From Macrocystis pyrifera (Eukaryota; Sar; Phaeophyceae; Laminariales; Laminariaceae), in the NCBI GenBank assembly GCA_031763025.1, contig JASSKH010000032.1, forward strand, positions 3,427,001-3,491,000: DNA of 64,000 nucleotides, read 5' to 3'. The translations under genes and the position numbers were made by a program. This document shows, piece after piece, positions 1-12,600 of the stretch (positions within the stretch are counted from its first letter, which is position 1; the number at the start of each line of letters is the position of its first letter). The notes below the pieces were generated by a model that was not told the origin of the DNA, ran no database searches, and saw only the letters and a program-made list of their open reading frames with translations.

Positions 1-942
1 CTACTCGTACCACAAACTCCTGCGGCTACCTGAAGGGTGTTTTGTCCTTAGGTTTGCCTGATATGTTCCCTTGATCCTTAGTCTCACTCTGTTTATGGGT
101 AGTGTTCCCTTGATCCTTAGTCTCACTCTGTTTATGGGTAGTGATCATTTTTGCTTTTTCTGCTTTAGCTCGTTCGAGTTGAGCGTCTGCCACGTCCGCT
201 GCGGGTACACATCCCCTGCGGGTGGGCACGACAGTTTTTTTTTTTTTTCCTTTTTCTCTTTCGATTTGGTTTCGTTGTTTTCGCTATTTTTCGTTTTCTC
301 TCTTTCATAGAGTATTTATGTCGTGCCTGTCTTTTTCAGTATGATGACATGGCATTGTGATTACTGCATACCTACAAATGTAATTTATCTCTGCTGCTGT
401 GGCGTAGGTTTGTGACCACAAATCGGCACAGACACTGGTTGTGCTGGATGTCGACGGGTAGAAAGAACGGATTCATGTCGTTGTTTTTTCACGTTGTTGT
501 TTTCTTCACGTTAAACCGTTCTTTCTACCCGTTGACGTCCAGCACAACCAGTGATGCAATGCAATGCCATGTTATCGTACTGCGTACGACAGGCACGACA
601 TACACATTCCATGACCTAGAGAAACGAAACGAAACAAAGAGAGTCTCCCTGCTAGTCCGCCTGGTACCTTGCTACCCTGTCTGCCGCCTCCGTCCAGCGT
701 TCGTCAACTATGCCCGGCCACAGACAAGATCAAACAAGCAAAGCAGACTCGTCATCCACCCACGCCACACGACCCCTTCAATGAGGCTTATCGATCGGAG
801 AAAGGAAGAGAAAGAAATAAAATGAAAATCACATAAGGTCAGCGCAAAAAGGAAATAAAATGTAATAAAAATAAACTTAAACAAAAGGAAGACAAAGGAA
901 GACCACGTTCGAACTAGCTACACCAGTTGGTGGTACGAGTAG
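1..942. mobile_element. Foldback element FB-1
   Basis: The two ends are a 13-bp terminal inverted repeat: CTACTCGTACCAC at 1-13 and its reverse complement at 930-942. The inner arms also fold. The stretch at about 260-470 matches the reverse complement of about 510-680, including a near-perfect 35-38 bp arm pair at about 435-472 and 517-555 around a loop of about 45 bp. No transposase reading frame is visible, so this is a non-autonomous foldback or MITE-like unit. The window begins at the left terminus, so a longer left end cannot be excluded. Confidence 0.65.
65..142. repeat. 39-bp tandem duplication inside FB-1
   Basis: Two identical 39-bp units, 65-103 and 104-142, each starting GTTCCCTTGATCC. 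The duplication lies in the left arm only and breaks the symmetry of the foldback element, so it arose after the arms formed or was lost from the right arm. Confidence 0.85.
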
Positions 943-1904
943 CATAGGCATGCTCTACTCCTGTATACATACATACATGTGTCTTCTCGACAAATCAGCT
1001 TTGGCCGTCGTCTCTATTTTTTGTTTCGATTCGGACAGTTGTTTGTTCTATACGTTTCGGGGTGATTTCGAGATAAACTTTCCCAATTTTTCGAGAAATG
1101 GCCGATGTTCTTGGATATATATTTTTTCAAGACCGATCAAATAAAAGGGTTCAAGGTAACGAATACGTAAGCAATAGCTGTGCCTCATTTGCTTACTGCT
1201 TTGCAATGTAATATTGCTGTGACATAGTTTCGGGACCACAGAGCTCGTATCTGCTGCTCGAGACTGAAGCATCGAAACGGACACTCTCGTGTGTGTGTGT
1301 GCTCGCGCGAGAGAATTCGTCCGCGGGCGGAAATCTGCACATACATGTACCTAGCCTTGAAATTCATCCGTCAGGGTGTGATACATGCTGTATTCACACG
1401 GTAAACCTCACCCTAAACCCCGAGCCCTTGAGACGACTTTTCTCACACTGCCGTGCTGTGGGCCACCTGCCACACTGCCATGGGCGGTCGACATTGGTGT
1501 CCGTAGTACCGCTGCTGAAAGTACTATTAATACTGCTGTCAGCTGTACCAGGTAGCTGGCTGTTACAACTCACGTCACCGGATGTGGACAAACCACATCT
1601 AATCGCTTGTTTATGCGCCCCAAGAGACGGGCCAGGTGAGCTCTGGGAAAGTTCTCGGAATCTCCGGTTGATAATCAACACTGAGCGCGTCCTCAACGTC
1701 ATCCATAGTTTCGGATCTGCGGCGGTATTGTTGTTGTTCTCGCATTAACTTTCAAAACGAATTGTCTCGCATTAACTTTCAAAACGAATGAGTCGGTGGT
1801 CACACAAACAAAGGTGTAGGAAGATCCGAAAAAACAACAAATAAAATCGAAATTCGGCTGCCTAAAAGCAAGATAAAATCTATGTGCAAGCTGAACTACC
1901 CTGC
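943..1904. other. Intergenic stretch, no supported gene
   Basis: Open frames here are short, overlap on both strands and show no recognisable domain. The only structure seen is a 27-bp direct duplication at 1739-1789 starting CTCGCATTAACTTTC. Confidence 0.5.
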
Positions 1905-2226
1905 ACTTTTTCTTTTTTCATCACTTTTACTTTCCAGCCCAACTGAGGTTTTACCCTCGGCGATCTTCCGGACAAGCCGTGGGCACAGGTGTCGTCCCTT
2001 CTTCCCCCCCGGTACGTGCCTTTTTTTTTGTCGCACATAGGGTTCAGCATTCCTACTGCTCGTCGATTTCATCGAATGTAGCTAACTCACGCTATCGCGC
2101 TTTCCACTTGTCAATTTCTTTTAAGCAAGGAAAAGTCCCTACGAGCATGCACTCGGTGAGACTTGAACCCACGGAATTGATCTTGATAGGCACGCGGACC
2201 ACCTACCAAGCCACCGCGGACGCCTT
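1905..2226 (-). mobile_element. tRNA-derived SINE, copy A
   Basis: Read on the minus strand, the unit begins with a tRNA-like head: an A-box-like TGGCTTGGTAGG and a B-box-like GGTTCAAGTCT near 2158-2170. A body of about 200 bp follows, and it ends in an A-rich tail of the form GATGAAAAAAGAAAAAG at about 1905-1922. A second copy on the plus strand at 62358-62692 matches over the whole length, at roughly 85-90 percent by eye. Head, body and A-rich tail in this order are the usual layout of a tRNA-derived SINE transcribed by RNA polymerase III. Confidence 0.65.
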
Positions 2227-2684
2227 GGCCGCGGTTAAATCCTCTCAACTTCAGCATAGAGTTCCCTCCGTTCCCACAACTAACCAACTCGTGGTACTGA
2301 CTACAGTAGTGGTTGCTGTCTGGTGTGCTGCCTGCACCGTACGAACGCACGGTAGTCGTCAACACAGAGAGAAACACGCCTGCTGTCCGGGGTGTGCTGT
2401 CAGAGTGACGAATGGCAGGCATGGGGGGAGTGAAAAAAGAGCAATCGAACCCAAAACCACCACACAAATATCAGCGATCGCCATCTCTTCCCGGACCGAC
2501 TGTCCGACAAAAGGTGCAGGACGGCTATGATACCCACATCCCTGATAATTTGCGGGGGTCATTCCCCATGAACGCCAGTATTCAACAGCCAACACTACAA
2601 AGACCAACGACGATATTATTAATAACATGTACATTATTTATTTGGGATTTTGGGATTCTTCTCCTTTTCTTTTTCTTTTTCTTT
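2227..2684. other. Intergenic stretch, no supported gene
   Basis: Several short frames overlap on both strands without domain similarity. A pyrimidine-rich run (CTTTTTCTTTTT) at about 2655-2690 leads into the next foldback arm. Confidence 0.4.
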
Positions 2685-2925
2685 TTCGGTTTGGTTTCTT
2701 CGTTGATTCTCTTTCTTTCTTATGGTGTATTTCGGTTGCTGGCGTATGTATGTATCTTGTGTCGGCCGCACCTAGTGCGAAGGCATGGTGTTGCGTAGGC
2801 TATTAATGCATTACGGTGTGTTATCTCTGTGTCGTAGTCCAGGGTGAAGAATCAACACGGACACTGGGCTTGCTGGATGTCGACGAGTAGAAGAACGGTT
2901 TAATGTGAAGAACACACACACATGC
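2685..2925 (+). repeat. Foldback family, left-arm copy
   Basis: This is similar in order and sequence to the left arm of FB-1 at about 250-472: a pyrimidine-rich start, then CACGGACACTGG and GCTGGATGTCGACGAGTAGAA ending near 2905. The matching right arm is at 4395-4993, so the two may be the ends of one 2.3-kb element, or two separate relics. Confidence 0.5.
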
Positions 2926-4150
2926 TACATGTATATGTATATATATGTACATGCTACTGCTGCCTCGTGAAAAACAAAGCCAGAAAAAAACGTAAATGTT
3001 GGCTTCTCTCGTGATGGTGAGCGCGCCGGTCATGGGTTTTCGTGTGCCGTCCTGCTTCCGTTCTTCATGGCCGCTCATTTGCATGCTCTCGTTGGCGCTC
3101 GCTTCCAGACCATTCCCCTTCTCCCGAAAACTGAAAAATAAAAATTCTCGCTTAGGGTGATTTCAATCCGTCCCTTTCCCGCTTGTCGACGCTCTGTCTC
3201 CCTCCTCCCTCGTTGTCGAATCCAGCCTCTCACCGGCGCAATAGACTGCCGTAGTTTGGCCTGTGGTAGCGCCTGCCTCCGCGCACGCACGTCCCGACAA
3301 TAAGCATTGCTGCTCAGCCGCTGCTGCCTCAAAACTGACGCGCAAATCGCAGGTGTCCGTGCCTGACGCACCACGTACGACCCAACTCTACTGCCGCCTG
3401 AGCCTCGCGGTCACACGCAGCAGCAAGAAGGTATCACTCCTTGAGGGTGAGTCCGGCCTTACACCTGCTAGAAAGACCTACCCCCGCTCGCTATAAGCCC
3501 GGTAGGGCATGCTTCGCAGTATTCCCTGCCGGGGCAGCGAGGGGAACGGAGTATAATCACAGCAGTGCGGCACCTGCAGTCCTGTTTCGGGGGCAAACTA
3601 GTCTAATTCCAAGTGTTTCGTCCCCAAAACGGGACTGCGGTCCTAAACGAGTTAAAAACGTCCGAGTTGACCCTTTGGTCAACTTGAGTTTGTGACGCCC
3701 GTGTGTTGTGTGTGTTGTTGTGTCTTGACACTAAATCGTCCTTGCTACCCAGCTTCATCAGAAAGTACACACCCAAACAGTGTCAGTCCTGATTACCTTT
3801 CTTGAAGTATTTGACTTTTGAGATTTCAGACTGTGAGACAGAGACATATATGCAAAAAGCAAAAAAAAAAGAAAGTTATCGCTAAATCATGGGCAAAGCA
3901 AGTGAAATGCGACAGCATACAGCATACCGAGTCTGTGAGTACGAAAACACAACCACACACTGACTGCACAAGCAAGACCATGTCATAATAACGACATCAC
4001 GCCCGTAGCTAACATGTAGAATGCACAATCTAAAATAAGAGCGGCACAGAGATACCAGCGGTAAAACTGTACTGCTGCCGTATGTCCGAAGGGGGTGTCC
4101 AGTCGGATCCCCCACTGCTTGTGAAGAGTTAGAGGAGAACCATCAACTAG
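2926..4150. other. Stretch between foldback arms, no supported gene
   Basis: Short frames at 3075-3374 (minus) and 3263-3695 (plus) overlap each other and resemble nothing known to me. No transposase motif is visible, although this could be the interior of an element bounded by 2685 and 4993. It contains a small foldback at 3573-3639. Confidence 0.4.
3573..3639. mobile_element. Small foldback repeat (CTGCAGTCCCG family)
   Basis: Arms of about 25 bp: CCTGCAGTCCTGTTTCGGG on the left and CCCCAAAACGGGACTGCGG on the right, around a loop of about 17 bp. Related units are at 8371-8444, 52103-52183 and 58698-58764. Confidence 0.55.
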
Positions 4151-4152
4151 TA

Positions 4153-4257
4153 TTACAGGGGTCCAAAGTAAATAGGACCAAATATTGTCTTTAAAAATAG
4201 GTAAAATATATAGGTTTTATGTATACCACAGGTCCTATTAACTATGTACCTCCGTAA
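4153..4257. mobile_element. TA-flanked MITE, copy 1
   Basis: 105-bp element with TIRs of the form TTACGGGGGTCCATAGTTAA (here TTACAGGGGTCC and its inverse), an internal GGACCAAATATTG block and an inverse GGTCCTATTAACTATG. It is flanked by TA on both sides (4151-4152, 4258-4259). It has no coding capacity. TA target duplication and short TIRs fit a Tc1/mariner- or Stowaway-type non-autonomous element. Confidence 0.85.
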
Positions 4258-4394
4258 TAACATTAATAGGACAACTTATAACCTCGAGCCTAAGCAACTG
4301 ACAGTAACCTCTCAAGGAACGTTCTCGGAGCCCAACTGGACGTCCGACGTATCCGCCTCTCGGATACCCCAGGACTATATTGGTCTTCTATGTG

Positions 4395-4993
4395 TATGCT
4401 CTTCACATTAAACCGTTTTTTCTACCCTTCAACTTCCAACGCAACCAGTGCTCGATCGTAGAGATTTACTACGCCAATTCCATGTCATCAGACTGGATAC
4501 GACGGGCACAGCAGACACATTCTATGAAATAGAGAAAATAAAGAAAACAAAGGAAAAAATATATACAAAAATAGAATAAACAGACTGCTGTAGTGCCCCC
4601 CTTCATGGAATGTGGCAGACACCCGAAATAACGAGCTGGAAAAAGAAGAAAAAGAAGAAAACACCACTACTTGTAGACAGAGTTAAGACTAAGAAACAAG
4701 GGAAAATAACGGGCAAACCGAAGCATAAAACACCTTTTCCCTACTAGTCCGCTTGGTACCTTACTCTCTTGTCTCCGTCCTGCGTTCGTCAATTATGCCC
4801 CGCCCGTCGGCGTCAGACAAAACGAAACAAGCAAAGCAGGCTCATCATCCACCCACGCCACACGACTGCTATATTAAGGCTCGTCAATAGAAGAAAGGAA
4901 AAGAAGGAAATATAATGAAAATTCACAGATGAAGAAAGGAATGCAAATAGTAACCACGTTCGAACCAGCTGCACCAGTTGGTGGCACGAGTAG
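4395..4993 (-). repeat. Foldback family, right-arm copy
   Basis: Collinear with the right arm of FB-1 (about 510-942). It runs from AACCGTTTTTTCTACCC at 4408 through the block AAGCAGGCTCATCATCCACC to the terminal GTGGCACGAGTAG at 4981-4993. It differs from FB-1 by small indels. Confidence 0.6.
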
Positions 4994-5384
4994 TGTAGGC
5001 ATGGTCTACTTCCTAGTCGGTGTGGTGCCTTGCTACCCTGTCTGGTATCCTTCCTACTTTCCTCGTCCACCGCAGTTCCCCTTCTCCTCCTCCTGTTCCC
5101 CCCTCTCCCCGCATCCCCTTCGTCGGGTTTTCTGCCTCTCCTCCTGTTGCCCCCCCTCCCCCCATTCCCTTGGACACCACCTACGGCGGCTGCCTACTCA
5201 GCTCAGCCTCATCCTCGTGCCACTTCACCATGATCCATTCGGATGCTTCGAGGATCCCTCGGTACCACTTGCCCGCCTTTTTACTGCAGTGGGCCATAGT
5301 GCGGTCTCAACTCCAAACACCAAGGGGGCAAGTTCCGCCTTCTGTGGCTCAGAACTCCCTAAGGTCTTCGACTATGCATCTGTG
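4994..5384. other. Pyrimidine-rich intergenic stretch
   Basis: C/T-rich on the plus strand, especially 5060-5170. Overlapping proline/serine-rich frames are composition artefacts. Nothing supported. Confidence 0.4.
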
Positions 5385-7382
5385 TCAAGTCTTATTGAAC
5401 AGTTCGCCAGGTCTCGGGTTCTCCCCACCAGCCATCGTCCCGAACATTACCCGACTGGGTAATCTCCCCTTGCTTTGCCGTGCCACCCCGATCGCAAAGA
5501 AGAGCCGCCGTTTACGAAACGTCGTTTCGATGCTCTCGCAACGTGTTAACTTGAGGGTGTTCGCGTATGAGAGGGTAGTATGGTCAGTACAAAGTCGGCG
5601 CTGGAAGCCAATCCCCCGCAACAAGTGGTGGTGAGCCGTTCGAAGCTCGGCAAAGTGTTGCGCTCCGAGAGTCCACGTCACATACCCGTACAGCAGGGTC
5701 TCAATGACCCCGGCCTTCAGCATTCGGATTTTCAGGCTAAGGGGGGCGGCCGTTTTGAGGCATGCTCGCATGAGACGGATCCGTCGGTCGATTTCGAGCG
5801 AGAGGTCAGTGTTTTCGTGGATCATGCCGCCTAGGTATAAGAACTGGGCCGTCTGCTTATACCTCTGGCCTGCGGCTTTGATGGCGAGCGGTGGTGCGAG
5901 GGTTGTCTGATCTGGTGTTCGTTGAAGCATTGTATCTGTCTTCTTTTAACACCGTGAGGCCTGCTGCTTCGAAGACAGTCACGATGACTACTATAATTTT
6001 CGCGAGCCCTTGAGCCGACTTCGAGAAATTGCTGCGGCATCGGCGTACAACCTGCTAGATACAGCCCTTCGCACGTACGCACGCACTTCAGCAGCTCCTG
6101 CTTCTCTGTTCCGACTACTCCAGCATCACTGAGTTGGACCAAATCCTTTACGATGGCTTCGTCTTGGCTGAAGCGTACTACTAATAGTACGACGTGTAAC
6201 GCAGCAGCGAAGAACACGTTGAATAGTAACGGTGATAGATAGCACACGGCCTTGCCGCAGCCCCTGCGTGACATCAAACCATTCCGAGTGCCCGCCGTCA
6301 TGCGTACGCACGCGAGCCCGCATGCCACCTTGGAAATTGCGGATAATTCTCATCATCTTGGTTGGTACTCCAAAGCGTGTGAGTACCTCCCATAACAGCT
6401 CTCGGTCGACAGAGTCGTACGCCCTCTGCAGATCGGTGAAGCACACGTACAGAGGGATTTTTCTCTGTCGTTCGAGCTCTTGCAACCGGTGCAAGACGAA
6501 CAACATATCAATCGTTGATCGTGTGGGGCGGAAGCTGCACTGCTGTTTCTCCGGGAGTAATTCCTCGGTCTCGTAGTAGTTGCTGGGGCGTGACGCGACG
6601 ATTTTCAACGAAACGTTTCCTGCGTGGGCAACGAGCGAAATCCCTCTGCAGTTGTCGCAATCTGTTCGGTCCTTCTTTTTGTGAAGGGCCTTGATGATGC
6701 GATATCCCACCATTGCGCGTGCTGAAAAACGTGTTCGTGAGAGCTAGCTTGCAAATGGTGGCGACGACAGGAGCCGTTTGCCATTATCGTTGCGAACATG
6801 ACGTCCATATGCTCCAAGCACTCTACTTTCATCATCACCGAACCCTCCCATTCTATTTCCAGTTCACGCGTTGGCATCCATCACTTCAAACAGACATTCT
6901 TTCGTCAGGATCTTTTCCACCAAGTCCTTGAGCTTCTGCCAGAAAATTTGTTTCAGTTTGGCGTCTTTGATACATTCAGTTGTAGCATACGCAACGTCGA
7001 AATCAACTGCCTCGCATTTGCTAGCCAGCTCAAGGCGCATAGACATAAGCCGCTCGTGAATGAACTGGTGAGTGTACACAAACTCACTGCACAACGATTT
7101 CTCGTCAGCTAGACCTACTACTACGTACAGCCCTTGCCTGGCAGCTGTTTCTTCCTGACCTGAACAGAAAACGCGATACCTTTCCGCTCGAAACGTCGTG
7201 CTGCCGGACCTCCGAGTTTCGTGCAGGCCAATGAATATATAGGTTAACTTGACACACGACACGAAATCTGTTCGTGCAAGTGCGGTGAGCTTAAGCTTTT
7301 CTTCGCCCATCCGCCAGAGGATGGGGGATGTATGTAGCATCTTGCGTGCTATGCGGTAGTCTACCAGGTTGTCAGACCTCAA
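5385..7382 (-). pseudogene. Broken non-LTR retrotransposon (APE endonuclease plus reverse transcriptase)
   Basis: Minus-strand frames together follow the order of an APE-type LINE. The endonuclease part (7382-6864) carries a LHETRR stretch like the family's catalytic QETR, the block RQGLYVVVGLADEKS, and a MDANARTG motif at its end. The RT part (6713-6126) shows the blocks [18 protein letters not shown] and [17 protein letters not shown] (motif A) and GLRQGRVLS (motif B). Motif C near 6030 reads YADA instead of YADD. The thumb and C-terminal part (5930-5385) starts around FLYLGGMIHENTD. At least three frame changes join these parts, and the region between endonuclease and RT looks shortened. 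The element is therefore inactive. Its clade (RTE-like or another APE clade) cannot be fixed by eye. Confidence 0.85.
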
Positions 7383-8370
7383 GAATACAGCCTAAGCACA
7401 GGCTGTATACCCAACTCGATTGACACAGGTCGTCCTGCACTCGCGACGTGGGGGCAACGTCCTTGGAAAAAATTGTTGTAGAGTCAGATGTATCAGTTCA
7501 TCGAATTTCGCAGCTTCCTCAAATACGGACTGTATTCCTCGCATGAGGCCCATACAGCACGCACAATAGTGTACTGGTGCGCATGATTGAAGTATCACAC
7601 GCGGCTTGCACAGATGAGTTTCGACCAAATCCTCGATCTCACAGCTGGTCTTTCGTCGTTATTTTAAAAATATACAGAAGACGCAATGCCAGTACCATGA
7701 GGGTCGCACGAATATACCAGGTGTCAATATCAATAGTTTGTTGGAAGATACCAAGGTCCGTGCTACTCGGCGTATTGGACGTACTCTGCTTGCTGCATGT
7801 AGCATCTCTTGCAGTCTCTTGTGTTGTAGTTTTGTGACCAGATATACTGTATGTATATCTTGTAGACAGGAGTGAATAATCGGCACGGACACTGGTTGTG
7901 CTGGATGTCGACGGGTAGAAACATCACACACAAGTACAGTACAGGCAGTAGTCATGGATCTTCAATGGACAAGGTAATATCGTATGTCTCCTACATTACG
8001 TGGGTCATCGTTCTCACCTACAAACCAGCAGACAGGCGGTAGTGACTATTTTACCACGGTAAGCGCAGTTATCGGTGACGCTTGTATATTTATACCTTGC
8101 GGTTGCGCGCAAGCAATCTTTGCATTCGTAACACGCATACAATAATGGCACGCGTACCTCTGGTACAACATCAGTTTCGTTGCACCCAAAAACACACACC
8201 CCTGACCCCCCCGCCCCCTCCGTGAGTGTCACGACAACATCCTCTGGTCCATTGCGGTTTGTGATGCCCAAATTTTCAGCGACCTACTGGCCGACGACCA
8301 TGGCATACTCATGTTGCCAGGTAACGCGCCAGAGGTAGCGTCTATGCTTTTGGATGGTTCCGCATGCGCA
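7383..8370. other. Intergenic stretch upstream of the epimerase gene
   Basis: No supported gene. Positions about 7868-7922 are a fragment of the foldback family (CGGCACGGACACTGG, GCTGGATGTCGACGGG). The part nearest the epimerase may hold its promoter, but I could not identify a TATA box or initiator. Confidence 0.45.
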
Positions 8371-8444
8371 GTGCAGTCCCGTTTTAGGGACAAACGTCTT
8401 GGAACTTGAGTGTTTTTGTTCCCGGAATGAAACGGGACTACAGC
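8371..8444. mobile_element. Small foldback repeat, second copy
   Basis: Arms GTGCAGTCCCGTTTTAGGG and GGAATGAAACGGGACTACA around a loop of about 28 bp. It lies about 230 bp upstream of the epimerase start codon, so it may sit in the promoter or 5' UTR of that gene. Confidence 0.55.
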
Positions 8445-8671
8445 GCACGTGTCGACACTCTTTATCTCTATCGCATCCCTCTCGTACTTCGTCTTTGTCG
8501 AGCAAACGATACTGATGTGACTGGGCTGGTGAATTTGCTTCCGTCCCGCCGCGCGCTCCCTCGCTTTTGTGTTGCAGATCTCGGCACCGAGAGCACGGGG
8601 CGCAGCAGCAGAGCGGCAGCAGTTGACAACCACAACAATAAACGGGTTCCTTTCAACAGCGCGTCCAGCCG

Positions 8672-9599
8672 ATGCCGATGGCAATAGGAAAAATTGCAAT
8701 TCTGAGCGTGCTCGCTCTCGCGCCAACAGTCGCGGCGGACACCGAGTCACCGAATGACGCCATCCCCAAGCCGGAGTGTGACTTGAGCAAGACCATAGAG
8801 ACCCGATATTCCACGACGTCTTCGCGGCTGTACATCGAGTCAGCCGACGGCATCACCCGTGGCGGTTGTGCGACATTGTCTCAAGTCTGGGAAGCACAGG
8901 GGGGCAACACAGCACCCCTGTATGCCGTCGACCCAGCGACCGGCGCTGTCAGTGCCACCGTGACAGCGACTTGGTTGCTGACTGAGACGATGTACGTAGA
9001 AGATGGCATCACGCTGCAGGTGAGGGCTGACCGCACCGGGCTGACCAATGTTTGTTGTGGAAGACGTTTTTCGCCCACGATATAACTGCGATATATACTG
9101 TTGATACTGGTAAACGAGATCACGAAATACTTGATATGCAAAACTGCCTCCGAAACCTCCTGCGAAACACTGCAGGAGCAACGTTACGAACGTTTGTTGT
9201 TTCCTGTTTCGTTTGCCCGCTGACACCATGGAGCCCATCTCGAATCCAATGTTCATCGAATACTCACATCTCCTGTATATGTTCCTACGTGAACCCAAGA
9301 TTTTCAATATTTGCGATGTCAACATTGTGTTTTCGTGACACGCTCCCCGTGAGCAGTCGTTTGAGGGCCACACCATCGTCTGTTTCGTAAGAGATGCTGT
9401 CTTTCCGATACAGACCGAAGCCCCCGAGGCACAGGCACACACTTCTCTTCTGGTGTTTCCTTCGTCCATGTGACCGAGAAGGGACAGACTGTAGTTACTA
9501 CAGTACGTACTTTTGTACATATTTAGTTTACAGGTAATTTTCTCCTCTTCCACCATTGTCAAAACGAACTACCCAGCCTTTTGCCACGTACATGTTTTG

Positions 9600-9644
<45 letters not shown>

Positions 9645-12600
9645 CTCCCCGCTTCTTCGTGTTCAGGTACACGGTACCGCGGTCGGGGGCGATGCCGACG
9701 AGCTGCGCCTCCTTAGTACGGACGACACCTTCATCAACCTGCGCGCTTACGGCGGAAGTCTGGATTTCGTTAGCACAAGAGTAAGTTTTGGCATTTCAAG
9801 TCACACATACGATCAATCGCACTTGCGGCTAGGTAGCACGCTGTCACGCATCCGATGGTTTCAAACACTCTTGTTAATAGCGCATACCGGTACCTGGTAA
9901 AACATGTATCCTGATACGAAACACCACTCTCGTTCGTTGACAAGACGGGTCTGAACTGTTCTCTTGCAGGGATTTGTTTTATGTGGTACAGCACATAAGA
10001 CCATAAGGTACACGATATTTCCTGCGTCGAGCTTTGTGCGAGAAGCTTCGGCATCCGCGCGAACTAATTAAGCACGCATGTGTGGCCCCTGTTGTATTCG
10101 ACTATGTAGTTGAAAAATATTTTCGCATCGAGGCGCACTGTTGGCATGATTTATGACTACGGTTTAGATTTCAAGGAAATGAGCTAATGTGATGGTCGGT
10201 CTTGGTTCAAGCAGTTTTAGTCGAAAATCAACGTGTCCAAGCAGTAATAGTCGAAAATCAACGTGTCCCTGACGACGTTATGCGCTTCATACGGTATCAA
10301 ATAACGCGCGCGGTCCGTACTCTGTGGGGAAAAACTATCAGAAACCCGGCACAGTTTTATCTGTTGATCTCGTATCGGAATTGGAACGGTAGGTTCAGCC
10401 AGCTATTATTTTGAAAACATGTTCTGCGGGTTACACAATGATATTCTACACTGTACGAGCAACTGCCGGCGTGACTACCGCCTGATTTCGTGCATTTGTT
10501 ACTACGGGGGACCATAGTAAATAGTACCTACGGTACACACAAGAATATATTCACCTGTTTATACCGGCATTATTTGGTCCCATTTACTATGATCCCCCGT
10601 AATAGTTTTTTTCGCCGTCAAGACATCGACGAGCGATTGATTGTGGCCGTTGTATTGCCGTGGTTGGCATTATGTACGCTGGTCTCATCGCCTCCCAAAC
10701 GCCGTTCGGGGTTGACCCTTGAATGACGTGTGCCTCACTAGTTTCCGCTTACTGCTGTGCCGCGATACTGCTGCGACACCGGAAAGCAACACAATTACTT
10801 CACAGAGCTGCCACCGCCTTTCTCCATGCGGTGTTTCTGTATTGTAAAACCATGGCCTGGTCTCGCCATACGCTCTTTCTGTGACACGACAATGCAGCAG
10901 CCACTAACCAAGGACCCACCATCTTTTCCACGGAATCGGACGATGGCTGGGGTACTCCGACGTGCTCATTTTTGACCTTGACATGCGTTCCTTGTCAGGA
11001 GTTGACAACTGGTTGCGTCCCCCTTCGCCCACCCTCCCATCCTAAGTTTGATGTTCTCGGTTTCTCCCCTATCGTCTACCTCGTATATCCTACCAGGTGT
11101 TCTCGTGGGATACCTCCACCAACGCCCCCGACGAAGACGAGACCGACGGCCGGTCGTACATCAGCGCCATCTCCGAAGTCGTCACCGACAACAACCAGAC
11201 GTGCATCGGCAAGGCAAAGTCGGACATGGGAGAGGCCCGGATGGACATCGAGGACAGCGAAATCGGCTACCTTGGGTACCAGGCCAGCGAGAGCTACGGA
11301 CTTACATGGAAGGTGGGGCCAGAAACAGCATGTAGCCTTCGAGATATATGCCGGACTAAATCCCCTTGTTTCATATCCTAGATGTTCGGAGGCACTATAA
11401 GAGCCCCCGCGTAAGGCTCCTGATTCTCTCTTCCATATACTACGGTGGATGTTCGGAGGGATGATAAAAACCTACTTGAGGCCCCTGCGGCCCTTTTCCT
11501 TGCGCTGGAGGTTGGGACGGCTGATACATCGAGGCCTGGTCAGGTCGTTGTTGTCATGTGCACTTCCGCAAATGTATGCCAAAGGGGGATGTAGCGTGTC
11601 TAACTTTCTTCATGTAGGCACCGCCAGGAGGCGATCACACTCTGAACCCGTCAACCATTTGAGCAGGTCCGCGGGTTCTGCACGGACAAGAGCAATCCTG
11701 AACTGTTCGACGATGTCAACGTCTACGGCAACATCTACGACTCGGACATTCACCACAACCGTTTCGGGGTCTACACGTACGGCCACCAGCAGGGAGATTG
11801 GAGGAGGAACAAGATGCACGACAACTCGGGGTACGGCTTCGACCCCCACGACGACAGCGACTTCTTGACCATCCACGACAATACGGTGTATAACAACGGC
11901 TACCACGGCATCATCGCCTCCAAGCGCTGCAACGGAGTTTCCATCCAGGTAGGCTCCATTTAGGCGCCGTTCGGTTTATTAAACCGCAGGTCGGCCGTAC
12001 GCCAGGATGTTTGCTCGGTAGTCTTATGTTGAAAACATGGAGAACCTTGCGCTTGCAAAAACATTCTCCCTAGCGTGCTGTAGACACTCTCAGACGGACA
12101 CGAAGAAAAAATGCCTGGTCTGTATTGGTATTCGCTCGGCCGGCCCCTATGTTGGTATTTGAAGGGACGCACAGGGACGCCCAAATGGGACGCCTGTTTC
12201 GTACATTCATTGGGATCCCTGGACCGAAGCCCCCCCTCCCCCCTACGTACTGTAAACGATGCCGCTCACTACGTGAGCTAGGCAACCAGTACCGCTGTTT
12301 TTGTGGCGGTCGTTTACAGCTGGTGGCCTAGTTAAAGTCCTTTGTATGAGGCGAAACAACTCTACTCTGCACAAGGGGTATGATGCATCACGTAGTGTTT
12401 ATGACAAGGCACTCAAGAGGTTATGGTAAGGCACCCAAGAGGCAGCTACATAGCACTCCCATTGCTGACTCTGGAAGTGGCTACACCGGAAACTAATTCA
12501 CTGATTGAGGCTGTAATCCATATGCAAAAAACTCCGCCTCACAAGCGGTTCTTGGTAGGATGCAGCCCACCCTTCATGGGACTCGCCCAACACCTCACGG

